This document shows positions 7,305 to 16,233 of a DNA stretch of 43,863 nucleotides, in pieces. Under the pieces are notes generated by a model, which ran no database searches, had not been told where the DNA came from, and worked only from the letters and a program-made list of their open reading frames with translations. The first letter of the stretch is position 1. The number at the start of each line of letters is the position of its first letter. Made by a program: the position numbers and the translations under genes. Origin of the DNA: Verrucomicrobiaceae bacterium (lineage in GTDB: Bacteria; Verrucomicrobiota; Verrucomicrobiia; Verrucomicrobiales; Verrucomicrobiaceae); NCBI GenBank assembly GCA_027487315.1, contig JAIYDW010000021.1:1-43863 (forward strand). The letters run 5' to 3'.

Positions 7305-10193
7305 ATGCGTCGGTTCCTCCTCCCTCTCCTCGCGGCCACCGCCCTCCCCGCCGCCGATCTCCCTCCGGATCCCTCCACCCAAATCCCCGCTTCCTCCCAG
7401 CGCCCCTCCGTCGTCACCATCCCCCAATCCGAAATCCGAAATCCGAAATCCGAAATCCCCCACTCCATCCCCTCGGGCTTCACCCTCTCCCTCGCCGCCA
7501 CCCCTCCCCTCGTCACCCACCCCATCATGGGCTGTCTCGATTACAAAGGCCGACTCTTCATCGGCGACGCCGTCGGCGTGAACTGGAACAAAGCCCAACT
7601 CGAAAAAAATCCCCCCAACCGCGTCCTCCTGCTGGAGGACACCAACGCCGACGGCTCCTTCGACAAATCCACCATCTTCGCCGACAAAATGACCTTCCCC
7701 CAGGGCGCCTGCTGGCTCAACGGCAGCCTCTACGTCTGCTCCCCACCCAGCCTCTGGAAACTGACCGATACCAACCACGACGGCATCGCCGACCAACGCG
7801 AAGAAATCGTCACCGGCTTCGACTACACCGGCAACGCCGCCGACGTCCACGGCCCCAAGCTCCACCCCAATGGCCGCCTCTACTGGTGCCACGGCCGCAA
7901 AAACCACGACATCAAACAAAAAGACGGCACGCTCGTCAGCAAACGCCTCGCCTCCGGCATCTGGTCCTGCAACCCCGACGGCACCGACATTCAGTGGCAC
8001 GCCCTCGGCTGCGCCGACAACCCCACCGGCCTCGACTTCACCCCTGAAGGCGATCTCATCGGCACCGTCAACCTCTACTACTCCAACCCCCGGGGCGACA
8101 CCCTCATGCACTGGCTCTATCGCGGCGTCTACGAACGCCCCGACCAAATGAAAGCCATCGAAGGCCTCCCCCGCACCCTCGAAAAAATGCCCGTCATCCG
8201 CAACTTCGGCCACGTCGCCGTCTCCGGCTGCACCTTCTGGCCCGCCTACCAACAACCAAGCACCAAAAACCAAGAACTAAGAACCCAAAACCTCATGGTC
8301 ACCCACTTCAACACCCAGCGCCTCGTCCGCATGGAGTTGACCCCCTCCGGCTCCACCTACACCGCCACCGAGCACGAATTCCTCAAACTCAACGACCCCG
8401 ACATCCACCTCACCGACGTCATCGCCGACCCCCGCGACGGCTCCCTTCTCCTCCTCAACACCGGCGGCTGGTTCCGCAGCGGCTGCCCCTCCAGCCTCAT
8501 GGCCAAACCCGACCTCCACGGCACCATCTACCGCATCAAAAAAATCCCCTCCACCCCTGTCGTCACAGCCACCGCTCAGTTCACCCCTCTCGATCTGCAA
8601 TCCGCCATCCATCATCTGCAATCCCAAGATCCCCATCCCCGACGCCGCGCCATGGAATGGATCAACCAAAACATCCCCGAAGACGACGACCAGGCCGAAA
8701 AAATCTCCGCAGCCCTCCGCCCTATCCTCGGCCAAGATCTCGACGCCCCCACCGAACACTCCCTCATCTCCCTCTCCCGAAAATTCGAGACCACCAACTA
8801 TCACGACGTCCGCGACGCCAAAGACCTCTCCACTCTCCGCCACGCCCTGCTCTGCTTCAAAGCCGACGACGCCGCCTCCGCCAACCTCACCGCCGGCATC
8901 GCCTCCGACCACCTCGACTCCCTCGACCCCGACCTCGCCCAGATCGCCCTGCGCATGGTCATCTCCCACCCCGACGCCGACGAATGGTTCACCCCCAAGC
9001 TCCAAAAATGGCTCTCCGACGAAGACCTCGCCCCCCATCAACACACCGCCCTCCGCGCCTACGGAACCGCCCTCCTCGACAAACCCAACACCCAAGCCCT
9101 CGTCACCGCTCTCTTAAATCACGCCTCCGAAGCCGCCCAAAACACCGCCCTCGAAATCATCGCCTCACAATCCGGCAGCCTCCAAAACCCCAACTGGCTC
9201 CCACCCCTCGAAAACCTCCTCACCTCCGCCCCTAACCCCCGCCTCCTCGACGCCCTCAAAAAGCTCCAATCCCCCCGCTTCGACTCCAAACTCGAGGCCC
9301 TCGCAAAAGACCCCACCCAGCCCCTTTCCCTCCGCCTCAAAGCCCTCGATACCCTCAAAAAACTGACCCTCACCCCCGAAACCTTCTCCCTCCTCCTCGA
9401 TAGCCTCACCGGCCCCCAGAACTCCGCCGCCGCCCGCATCCAGGCCGCCACCATGCTCACCAAAGCCCCGCTCACCCCCGCTCAAGGCCTCACCCTAGCC
9501 CCCGCCCTCGCCACCGTCGGCCCCGTCGAACTCAAAGAACTCCTCACCCTCATCCGCAAGAAAAAGGACCCCTCACAGACCACCGCCTTTGCCACCGCCA
9601 TCGCCAGAAACCCCGCCCTCATCAGCCAGCAAGAAAGCATCTACCGCACCACCTTCAGCAGCGCCCCTCCCGAAATCTTCGAAACCCTCATCCACCCTGC
9701 CTACGCCAAAGCCGAAGCCACCACCGAAGCCAAAAAACGCCAACTGAGCTCCCTCGCCGAAAAAGCCACCACCACCGGCGACCCCGCCAAAGGCCGAGAC
9801 CTCTTCGCCCAAGGCGCCGGCACCTGCATCGCCTGCCACAAGATCGGCGACCTCGGTCGCGATATCGGCCCCAACCTCTCCCACATCGGCTCCATCCGCA
9901 CCGAACGCGATCTCCTCGAAAGCATCCTCTTCCCCTCCAACACCCTCGCCCGCGACTACGAAGCCCACCTCTTCGAAACCCGCGACGGCCAATCCCACCT
10001 CGGCATCATCCGCAGCCACACCGCCGAAGGCCTCCTCCTCATCGACGTCGCCGGCCAGGAAAAAAACCTCCCCCACACCCAAATCATCGCCGACACCCCC
10101 CTCCCCACATCCCTCATGCCCATGGGCCTCGACCAAACCCTCCCCGAAGAAAACCTCCTCCACCTCACCGCCTACCTCCGCTCCCTCAGATAA
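7305..10193 (+). CDS. exported PVC-type dehydrogenase with C-terminal cytochrome c domain (first of a pair)
   Basis: This large secreted protein has about 962 residues when started at the ATG at 7305, which gives a clean signal peptide (MRRFLLPLLAATALPAA). A TTG 12 codons upstream is also possible. The N-terminal part is a PVC-type membrane-bound dehydrogenase/beta-propeller domain with Asp-rich motifs such as DTNADGSFD and DTNHDGIAD. A helical HEAT-like middle follows. A PVC-type haem-binding domain carries CIACH at about 841-845. These proteins are typical of Verrucomicrobia and Planctomycetes. A sugar- or polysaccharide-related oxidative role is often proposed, but the substrate is unknown here. 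Three 7-bp tandem repeats are translated inside it (residues about 41-51, 316-329 and 431-443). Confidence 0.85.
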   Translation: MRRFLLPLLAATALPAADLPPDPSTQIPASSQRPSVVTIPQSEIRNPKSEIPHSIPSGFTLSLAATPPLVTHPIMGCLDYKGRLFIGDAVGVNWNKAQLEKNPPNRVLLLEDTNADGSFDKSTIFADKMTFPQGACWLNGSLYVCSPPSLWKLTDTNHDGIADQREEIVTGFDYTGNAADVHGPKLHPNGRLYWCHGRKNHDIKQKDGTLVSKRLASGIWSCNPDGTDIQWHALGCADNPTGLDFTPEGDLIGTVNLYYSNPRGDTLMHWLYRGVYERPDQMKAIEGLPRTLEKMPVIRNFGHVAVSGCTFWPAYQQPSTKNQELRTQNLMVTHFNTQRLVRMELTPSGSTYTATEHEFLKLNDPDIHLTDVIADPRDGSLLLLNTGGWFRSGCPSSLMAKPDLHGTIYRIKKIPSTPVVTATAQFTPLDLQSAIHHLQSQDPHPRRRAMEWINQNIPEDDDQAEKISAALRPILGQDLDAPTEHSLISLSRKFETTNYHDVRDAKDLSTLRHALLCFKADDAASANLTAGIASDHLDSLDPDLAQIALRMVISHPDADEWFTPKLQKWLSDEDLAPHQHTALRAYGTALLDKPNTQALVTALLNHASEAAQNTALEIIASQSGSLQNPNWLPPLENLLTSAPNPRLLDALKKLQSPRFDSKLEALAKDPTQPLSLRLKALDTLKKLTLTPETFSLLLDSLTGPQNSAAARIQAATMLTKAPLTPAQGLTLAPALATVGPVELKELLTLIRKKKDPSQTTAFATAIARNPALISQQESIYRTTFSSAPPEIFETLIHPAYAKAEATTEAKKRQLSSLAEKATTTGDPAKGRDLFAQGAGTCIACHKIGDLGRDIGPNLSHIGSIRTERDLLESILFPSNTLARDYEAHLFETRDGQSHLGIIRSHTAEGLLLIDVAGQEKNLPHTQIIADTPLPTSLMPMGLDQTLPEENLLHLTAYLRSLR
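7425..7458. repeat. heptamer repeat (CCGAAAT) inside the dehydrogenase gene
   Basis: Four near-perfect CCGAAAT units are translated as SEIRNPKSEI just after the signal peptide of the first PVC-type protein. They belong to the same family as the repeat before murD. Confidence 0.8.
8251..8292. repeat. heptamer repeat (AAGAACC type) inside the dehydrogenase gene
   Basis: Six 7-bp units (AACAACC, AAGCACC, AAAAACC, AAGAACT, AAGAACC, CAAAACC) total 42 bp, which is 14 codons, so the insertion keeps the frame. The translated segment is rich in Gln, Asn, Thr and Lys, unlike the surrounding protein. Confidence 0.75.
8595..8629. repeat. heptamer repeat (CTGCAAT type) inside the dehydrogenase gene
   Basis: Five degenerate 7-bp units (CTGCAAT, CCGCCAT, CCATCAT, CTGCAAT, CCCAAGA) are translated as a linker (LQSAIHHLQSQD) between the N-terminal domain and the helical-repeat region. 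This is the third heptamer block in the same gene. Confidence 0.65.
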
Positions 10194-10224
10194 GGTGGTG
10201 CAAGCATCTTGCTTGCACTACCAC
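10194..10224. repeat. palindromic element, family A (intergenic copy)
   Basis: The hairpin has 9-bp arms GTGCAAGCA / TGCTTGCAC around a TCT loop (10198-10218), extended by GGTGG before and CCACC after. It lies directly after the stop of the first PVC-type gene. The same hairpin family is found translated in the U32 gene at 26276-27292. It could act as a weak terminator-like structure but lacks a T-run. Confidence 0.7.
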
Positions 10225-10270
10225 CCCATCACAAAAATACCACCCCCCATCACAACCCAAGCAGAATCAA

Positions 10271-10286
10271 ACGGCTACTCAGCCGT
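10271..10286. repeat. palindromic element, family D (short copy)
   Basis: Six-bp arms ACGGCT / AGCCGT enclose a 4-nt loop. The arms are related to the larger hairpin at 34517-34537. It lies in the gap between the two PVC-type genes. Confidence 0.5.
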
Positions 10287-10313
10287 ACCCCTTCACATCG
10301 CCCCCTCAAAAAG

Positions 10314-10408
10314 GAATCCTGTTAATCTTCCAAAATCCTGTGAATCGAACAAAGAGAGATAGCCTGCCAAAGGCAGCCCGAAGGGAAGCGAAGCGAAGCA
10401 ATCCTGTC
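10314..10408. repeat. nonamer-type repeat with 63-bp conserved core
   Basis: The unit begins with GTTAATCTT/AATCCTG nonamers and continues with a 63-bp core (10346-10408). The core matches 23885-23947 at about 57 of 63 positions by eye and contains the small hairpin CTGCC-AAA-GGCAG. Here the copy overlaps the start codon and first codons of the second PVC-type protein. Confidence 0.8.
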
Positions 10409-13400
10409 AAAACCACCGCCACCCTCCTCACCGCGCTCGCCCTCCCTTTGAGCGCCGCCGACCAAATCAAATCCCTCTCTCAATACAGCAAAGAATACGG
10501 CGCCACCAAAACCCCCGTCTCCGTCGATCCCTCCAAAGAACTCCCCCGCTACCCCGCCGTTGAACCCGCCAACGCCCTCGCCACGTGGAAAGTCAAACCC
10601 GGCTTCAAACTCGAACTCGCCGCTCACGAACCCCAGGTCACCGACCCCATCGCCATCTGCTTCGACGAACGCGGCCGCCTGTTTGCCTGCGAAATGATCG
10701 ACTACTCCGAGCTGCGCGATGCCGATCCCCACCTCGGCCGCGTTTCCATGCTCGAGGACACCGATGGCGACGGCACCTTCGACCAATCCACCGTCTTCGC
10801 CGACAACCTCCCTTGGCCCACCGGCCTCATCTGGGCCAACCACCAGCTCTTCGTCATCGCCACCCCCGACATCTGGTCCTTCAAAGACACCAACGCCGAC
10901 GGCAAAGCCGACACCCGCGAAAAAGTCTTCACCGGCTTCGGCACCGGCCTCAAACTCCTCAACGTCCAGGGCATGGCCAACTCCCCCCAGTGGGGCCAGG
11001 ACAACCGCATCCACATCCTCGCCGGCGGCGGCAATCGCGGCGTCGTCACCTCCCCCAAACGCCCCGACCTCCCCGGCGTCGAACTCGCCGGGCGCGACTT
11101 CTGGTTTGATCCCCTCACCCTCGACTTCGGCCTTGAAGCCGGTGGCGCGCAATACGGCATGAGCTTCGACGACTTCGGCCGAAAATTCGCCTGCTCCAAC
11201 TCCGACCACCTCCAATACTGGCTCTACGACGACCGCTTCACCACCCGCAACCCCCACTACCGCATGCCCAGCCCCCGCCAAAGCATCGCCGTCGATGGCG
11301 GAGCCGCCGAAGTCTTCCGCCTCAGCCCCGACGAACCCTGGCGCATCCTCCGCACCCGCTGGCGCGTCTCCGGCGTCGTCAAAGGCGCCGTCGAAGGCGG
11401 CGGCCGCGTCTCCGGCTACTTCACCGGCGCCACCGGCACCACCATCTATCGCGGCGACGCCCTCGGCCCCGACTTCCTCAACAACTCCTTCACCGGCGAC
11501 GCCGGCGGCCAGCTCATCCACCGCAAAATCATCCGCCCCGCCCCCGACGGCGTGAACCTCCAGGGCGAACGCCCCGCCGACGAGCGCGGCTACGAATTCG
11601 CCGCCAGCACCGACACCTGGGTCCGCATCGTCAACTTCGCCAACGCCCCCGACGGCTGCCTCTACATCTGCGACATGTATCGCGAAGTCATCGAACACCC
11701 CTGGAGCATCCCCGAGGAGATCAAACAGCACATCGACCTCAACAACGGCAACACCCGCGGTCGCCTCTACCGCCTCGTCCCCGACCGCGCCGACTGGACC
11801 CGCCGCGCCTCCGTCAACCTCGCCGACGCCACCACCGCCGAACTCATCGCCACCCTTTCCTACCCCAACGGTTGGCACCGCGACACCGCCCACCGCCTCC
11901 TCTACGAGCGCCAGGACAAAACCGCCATCGAGCCCCTCAAAGCCCTGGTCAAATCCGGCGCCGCCATTCAAGGCGAAGGTGGCTTCAGTCGTGGCATCCG
12001 AACGCACATCCACCCCGAATCCACAGCCCTACACGCCCTCGGCCTCCTCCACGGACTCAATGCCCTCGACACCGCCACCCTCCAATCCGCGACCCATCCC
12101 CTCGTCATCGAGCGCGCGCTCGCCCTCGACTCAAAACTCGCGTTTGCTCCCTCTGAAAATCCTCGCCTCCACTTTGCCCACCTCTTAGCAGCAGGAGACC
12201 AAAAACCCGAGAACGCCACCATCACCCGACTCGCCCTTGCCCTCAAAAGCCAAAACCCCTGGCACCTCGCCGCCGTCCACAGTGCCCCGCCCGCCTTCGC
12301 CGCACCGGTTTTCGCCGCAGCCCTCAAAAGCAACGCTCCAGTGCCACATTTAACCCCTCTCCTCATCACCATCGGCGCCGAAAACCAACCTGCCAACGTC
12401 TCCTCCACCCTCGCCCTCATCACCCAACAAACCCTCACCGACCAGACCGAACTCGTCACCGCCCTCGCCGAAGGCCTCCGCAAAGCAGGCACCTCCATCG
12501 AGAAAGCCGATACCCAAAACCACCTCGCCGACGTCTTCCTCAGCGCCACCCAAACCGCCCTCGCCGAAACCTCCCCCGAACCCGACCAACTCGCCGCCAT
12601 CCGCCTCCTCGGCCTCAGCTCCGCACCCTCCGCCAACACCGCCCTCAAAACCTGCCTCGCCGAAGGCCAGCCCGAGCCCATCCAAACCACCGCCGTTATC
12701 ACCCTCTCCAAGCACAACGCCAAAGACTTCGCCCCCCACCTCCTCACCCACTGGTCCGACCTCGCTCCCAAAGCCCGCACCACTAGCCTCACCGCTCTCC
12801 TCGATCGCCCCGAACGTGCCATCGCCCTCCTCAACGCCATCGGCCAGCCCGATTCCCCCAAAGCCTCCGATCTCTCCGCCGCCCAAGTCCAAAACCTCAT
12901 CCAGTCCAAGGACGCCAACTTGACCACCCTCGCCCGCCAAAAACTCGCCGCCGTCATCCCTCCCTCCCGCGAGGAAGTTGCCAAACAGTTCGCCCCCGCT
13001 CTCACCCTCAAAGGCGACCCCGCCGCCGGTCGCAACCACTTCATCGGACGCTGCATGGCCTGTCACATCGCCGAAGGCATGGGCATCGCTGTCGGCCCCG
13101 ACATGGTCACCGTCAAAACCCGCGGTCGCGACGGCGTCCTCGCCGCGATCCTCGATCCCCACAAGGAAGTCGCCCCGCAATACATCGCCTACACCTTCAC
13201 CAAAAAAGACGGCACCCTTGTCCCCGGCATCATCACCCAGGACGATGCCTCAGGCGTCACCCTCAAAATGATGGGCGGCACCGAAGTCACCCTCCCCCGC
13301 GCCGAAATCCAAAGCTCCACCTCCACCGGCCAAAGCCTCATGCCCGAAGGCCTCGAAACCAACCTCTCCCCCCAGGACCTCGCCAACCTCCTCGCCTTCA

Positions 13401-13414
13401 TCGAGTCCCTCTAA
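10340..13414 (+). CDS. exported PVC-type dehydrogenase with C-terminal cytochrome c domain (second of a pair)
   Basis: This is a 1024-residue protein paralogous in layout to the preceding gene. It has an N-terminal propeller with DTDGDGTFD and DTNADGKAD motifs, a long helical-repeat middle, and a haem-binding domain with CMACH at about 905-909. Conserved GPDMV and LMPEGL segments follow, near the C-terminus. The only usable start in the open frame is the GTG at 10340, which lies inside an interspersed repeat. The first ~23 residues (rich in Arg and Lys) are therefore repeat-encoded and lead into a hydrophobic core TTATLLTALALPLSAA, forming a signal peptide with an unusually long charged region. 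Probably periplasmic or surface-located; substrate unknown. Confidence 0.83.
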   Translation: MNRTKRDSLPKAARREAKRSNPVKTTATLLTALALPLSAADQIKSLSQYSKEYGATKTPVSVDPSKELPRYPAVEPANALATWKVKPGFKLELAAHEPQVTDPIAICFDERGRLFACEMIDYSELRDADPHLGRVSMLEDTDGDGTFDQSTVFADNLPWPTGLIWANHQLFVIATPDIWSFKDTNADGKADTREKVFTGFGTGLKLLNVQGMANSPQWGQDNRIHILAGGGNRGVVTSPKRPDLPGVELAGRDFWFDPLTLDFGLEAGGAQYGMSFDDFGRKFACSNSDHLQYWLYDDRFTTRNPHYRMPSPRQSIAVDGGAAEVFRLSPDEPWRILRTRWRVSGVVKGAVEGGGRVSGYFTGATGTTIYRGDALGPDFLNNSFTGDAGGQLIHRKIIRPAPDGVNLQGERPADERGYEFAASTDTWVRIVNFANAPDGCLYICDMYREVIEHPWSIPEEIKQHIDLNNGNTRGRLYRLVPDRADWTRRASVNLADATTAELIATLSYPNGWHRDTAHRLLYERQDKTAIEPLKALVKSGAAIQGEGGFSRGIRTHIHPESTALHALGLLHGLNALDTATLQSATHPLVIERALALDSKLAFAPSENPRLHFAHLLAAGDQKPENATITRLALALKSQNPWHLAAVHSAPPAFAAPVFAAALKSNAPVPHLTPLLITIGAENQPANVSSTLALITQQTLTDQTELVTALAEGLRKAGTSIEKADTQNHLADVFLSATQTALAETSPEPDQLAAIRLLGLSSAPSANTALKTCLAEGQPEPIQTTAVITLSKHNAKDFAPHLLTHWSDLAPKARTTSLTALLDRPERAIALLNAIGQPDSPKASDLSAAQVQNLIQSKDANLTTLARQKLAAVIPPSREEVAKQFAPALTLKGDPAAGRNHFIGRCMACHIAEGMGIAVGPDMVTVKTRGRDGVLAAILDPHKEVAPQYIAYTFTKKDGTLVPGIITQDDASGVTLKMMGGTEVTLPRAEIQSSTSTGQSLMPEGLETNLSPQDLANLLAFIESL

Positions 13415-13426
13415 CGTATCTCTCCT

Positions 13427-13585
13427 GTGACCAGCTACGAGTTCTTGAGCATTCCGATTGTCTTGCTGATCATTGCCGGAGTGGCAGCTTCAACCTCCAT
13501 CGCAATCTTCAAACACCGTGCACCAGTTTGGCGCTCGATAAAGGCAGCCTTCAAAAAGATCCTCGATGCCCTGTGGGGCCTGTAG
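13427..13585 (+). CDS. possible 52-residue single-pass membrane peptide
   Basis: The GTG-started open frame encodes a short polar N-terminus, a hydrophobic helix at about residues 6-28 (PIVLLIIAGVAASTSIAI), and a basic amphipathic tail with several Lys and Arg. It starts 12 bp after the second PVC-type gene and ends 2 bp before the stop of the convergent leuA gene. Codon use is less GC-rich than in its neighbours. No family is recognised. The membrane-protein composition favours a real gene, but the unusual start and small size leave doubt. Confidence 0.42.
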   Translation: MTSYEFLSIPIVLLIIAGVAASTSIAIFKHRAPVWRSIKAAFKKILDALWGL

Positions 13586-13587
13586 CC

Positions 13588-15252
13588 TCACCCCGCCCGG
13601 TTCACCGCACTCACCACCGCCTTGATCGACGCCAGCTCAATGTTCGTGTCCACCCCGGCTCCCCACACCGTCTTCCCATCCCCACGCTTGATCTGAACAT
13701 ACGCCAGCGCACTAGCCTCCGTCCCCGCACTCAGACTCTGCTCCCGAAAGTTCGTCACCTCAAACGCCGGCACGCCCCCGTCCTGAATCAAAGCATCCAC
13801 AAACGCCGCAATCGGCCCGTTGCCTTTTCCAGTGATCCCCCGCTCCTCACCACCTGTCACCAAACTGCAACGACACGTGAACATCCCGTCCACCCCATCC
13901 GCATGGAAGTGATGCAGCGCCCACGGTGTCGTCCGCTCAATGTACTCCTTCCAAAACATTTCCTTCAACTCCACTGCCGTCACCTCGCGTCCCAGTCCAT
14001 CCACCAAGTCATTCGCCAGCGGCCCAAACTCCCGCTGCATGTCCTTCGGCAACTCAATCTCAAACTCGCTCTCCAGCATGTAGGCAATCCCACCCTTGCC
14101 ACTCTGACTGTTCACTCGGATCACCTCCCGATACTCCCGCCCCAAATCCTTCGGATCGATCGTCAAATACGGCACATCCCAAATCCCACGCTCCTTCTCG
14201 TAACCCGCCAACCCCTTCTTGATTGCATCCTGGTGACTCCCACTGAACGCCGTGAACACCAGCTCCCCTGAATAAGGATGCCTCGGCGCCACGGTCATCC
14301 CCGTCGTCCGCTCATACATCTGAATCAGCCGGTTCATGTCGCTGAAGTCCAGCCCCGGTGAAATCCCGTGCATGTACAAATTCATCGCAACCTGCACAAT
14401 ATCGAGATTCCCCGTCCGCTCCCCGTTTCCAAACAGCGTCCCCTCCACCCGATCCGCCCCCGCCAACAAACCCAGCTCCGTTGCCGCAGTCCCCGTCCCC
14501 CGATCATTGTGCGTGTGCAAACTCACAATCAAACTCTCCCGGTTCGTGATGTTCCGGCAGATCCATTCGATCTGGTCCGCATACACATTCGGCATCGCCA
14601 CCTCCACCGTGTCCGGCAAATTCAGAATCATCTTCCGCTCCGGCGTCGGCTTCCACACCGCCATCACCGCCTCGCTGATCTCCTTCGCAAACGCCACCTC
14701 CGTCGCACTGAAACTCTCCGGCGAATACTGCAGCATCACCCGCGTCCCCGACTCTTCCAATCGGTGAATCCGATCCTGAATCATCTGCGCACCCCGCACC
14801 GCCACCCCCACGATCTGCTCCTTGCTCATCCCAAACACATGCTTCCGCTGCGCCGGCGACGTGCTGTTGTACATGTGAATGATCACCTGCTTCGCCCCCA
14901 TCAAACTCTGCACCGTCTTCTCGATCAAATCCTCCCGCGCCTGCACCAGACACTGAATCGTCACATCCTCCGGAATCCGCCCCTCCTCAATCAACCGACG
15001 GTTGAACGCAAACTCCGTGTTCGACGCCGAAGGAAATCCCACCTCGATCTCCTTGAACCCGCACTTCACCAGCGCATCAAACATCTCCAACTTCTGCCCC
15101 ACATTCATCGGCACCGCCAAAGCCTGATTGCCATCCCGCAAATCCACACTGCACCACAACGGCGCGGCAGAAAGAGACTGCGACGGCCAGCGGCGGTCAG
15201 GCAATTCGATCAACGGAAACGGCTGATACTTGGCAGAGGGATCACGTAACAT
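13588..15252 (-). CDS. leuA: 2-isopropylmalate synthase (LeuA, long form)
   Basis: LeuA condenses acetyl-CoA with 2-oxoisovalerate in the first committed step of leucine synthesis, in the cytoplasm. The 554-residue protein is of the longer type (LeuA2-like). It begins with an MLRDPSAKYQPF leader and has the substrate and metal motif RDGNQA (residues 39-44) and the metal-binding HTHND motif in the TIM barrel. The C-terminal part is the leucine-sensing regulatory domain (GNGPIAAFVDAL and ALAYVQIK segments). It stands alone on the minus strand downstream of rplM-rpsI, separated from them by a terminator. No leader peptide or attenuator was recognised. Confidence 0.94.
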   Translation of the reverse strand: MLRDPSAKYQPFPLIELPDRRWPSQSLSAAPLWCSVDLRDGNQALAVPMNVGQKLEMFDALVKCGFKEIEVGFPSASNTEFAFNRRLIEEGRIPEDVTIQCLVQAREDLIEKTVQSLMGAKQVIIHMYNSTSPAQRKHVFGMSKEQIVGVAVRGAQMIQDRIHRLEESGTRVMLQYSPESFSATEVAFAKEISEAVMAVWKPTPERKMILNLPDTVEVAMPNVYADQIEWICRNITNRESLIVSLHTHNDRGTGTAATELGLLAGADRVEGTLFGNGERTGNLDIVQVAMNLYMHGISPGLDFSDMNRLIQMYERTTGMTVAPRHPYSGELVFTAFSGSHQDAIKKGLAGYEKERGIWDVPYLTIDPKDLGREYREVIRVNSQSGKGGIAYMLESEFEIELPKDMQREFGPLANDLVDGLGREVTAVELKEMFWKEYIERTTPWALHHFHADGVDGMFTCRCSLVTGGEERGITGKGNGPIAAFVDALIQDGGVPAFEVTNFREQSLSAGTEASALAYVQIKRGDGKTVWGAGVDTNIELASIKAVVSAVNRAG

Positions 15253-15317
15253 GGCGAAAAATCAGGTCAGATTGAGAAGCAGAACAAAAACAACGAACAC
15301 GAAAAAACCAAACAAAA

Positions 15318-15339
15318 AAGCCCCGCCGGAGCGGGGCTT
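15318..15339 (-). terminator. intrinsic terminator of the rplM-rpsI operon
   Basis: Nine-bp arms AAGCCCCGC / GCGGGGCTT enclose a 4-nt loop. On the minus strand the hairpin is followed by a T-rich run. It lies 39 bp after the rpsI stop and before leuA. Confidence 0.85.
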
Positions 15340-15377
15340 CCAAAAGCTGGTAAAAGATCCAGCGTAGTCTTGGAAAC

Positions 15378-15770
15378 TTACCGCTTGGAGAACTGGAAGC
15401 GTTTGCGGGCACCTGGTTGACCCGACTTCTTCCGCTCCTTAGCGCGAGAGTCACGGGTTAGGAGACCGTGTGGCTTGAGCAAGCCGCGATACTCAGGATT
15501 CTCAGCGATCAACGCCCGGGAAATCCCCAACCGAACCGCACCCACTTGGCCTGTCAACCCGCCACCAGTGGCGTTCACATCAATGTCATAGGTCGAACGC
15601 GTCGCCGTCAATTGCAGTGGCAGCGTCACCATGTTCTGCAGGCTCTGCGTCGGAAAGTAATCGTCCAGCGGGCGACCATTGATCATGATTTGACCATGTC
15701 CGGTCCGAAGGTGGACTCGGGCAACTGCTGTTTTACGACGTCCGGTTGCGCTTTTCAGGGGGGCACTCAT
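15378..15770 (-). CDS. rpsI: 30S ribosomal protein S9
   Basis: This 130-residue small-subunit protein has a C-terminal tail that reaches the decoding site. It has the N-terminal TGRRKTAVARV motif, the central GGGLTGQVGAVRLGISRAL segment and the conserved basic end RKRFQFSKR. It lies 31 bp downstream of rplM in the usual rplM-rpsI order. Secure. Confidence 0.97.
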   Translation of the reverse strand: MSAPLKSATGRRKTAVARVHLRTGHGQIMINGRPLDDYFPTQSLQNMVTLPLQLTATRSTYDIDVNATGGGLTGQVGAVRLGISRALIAENPEYRGLLKPHGLLTRDSRAKERKKSGQPGARKRFQFSKR

Positions 15771-15801
15771 AGAGAAATAGAAAAAGAAATGTCAGTCAGT
15801 C

Positions 15802-16233
15802 TTACGCCAACTCAAAAGGTTGCGGGTTTTGCGCTTCATGGGGATGCTCAGCTCCAGCATACACCTTTAACTTCAAAATGATCTGACGACCCAACCGATT
15901 GTGTGGCACCATGCCCTTCACCGCACGCTCAACCATCAATTCAGGGCGGCGAGCACGCAGGCGCTCTGCCGTCTCCACTTTCTGACCACCCACATATCCC
16001 GACACCGAAGTGTAGGTCTTCTGAATCTCTTTGCGACCCGTCAAAACCACGTCTTTGCAGTTCACCACCACCACAAAATCGCCCGTGTCCACGTGCGGAG
16101 TGAATGTCGGGCGGGTCTTACCGCGGATCAAATTGGCAGCGGCCACGGCCACATCACCAAGAACTTTGTTCTTGGCGTCGATCACCCACCATTTGCGGGT
16201 AATGTCTTGTGCTTTGGCAGAAAAGGTCTTCAT
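15802..16233 (-). CDS. rplM: 50S ribosomal protein L13
   Basis: This is a 143-residue large-subunit assembly protein. Diagnostic segments are KWWVIDAKNKVLGDVA near the N-terminus, the GDFVVVVNCKDVVLTG core, and the AVKGMVPHNRLG motif. It is the first gene of the two-gene operon with rpsI, and a possible promoter lies about 85-110 bp upstream. Confidence 0.97.
   Translation of the reverse strand: MKTFSAKAQDITRKWWVIDAKNKVLGDVAVAAANLIRGKTRPTFTPHVDTGDFVVVVNCKDVVLTGRKEIQKTYTSVSGYVGGQKVETAERLRARRPELMVERAVKGMVPHNRLGRQIILKLKVYAGAEHPHEAQNPQPFELA

Noticed and set aside
6093-8273. 726-residue open frame on the minus strand over murG and the first dehydrogenase
   Set aside because: It is Gly/Glu/Val-rich, has no recognisable motif and lies opposite two well-supported genes. 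It is the usual antisense artefact of GC-rich third codon positions.
10198-10218. Rho-independent terminator after the first dehydrogenase gene
   Set aside because: The hairpin has no following T-run and the same sequence occurs inside a coding region, so it is treated as an interspersed element.
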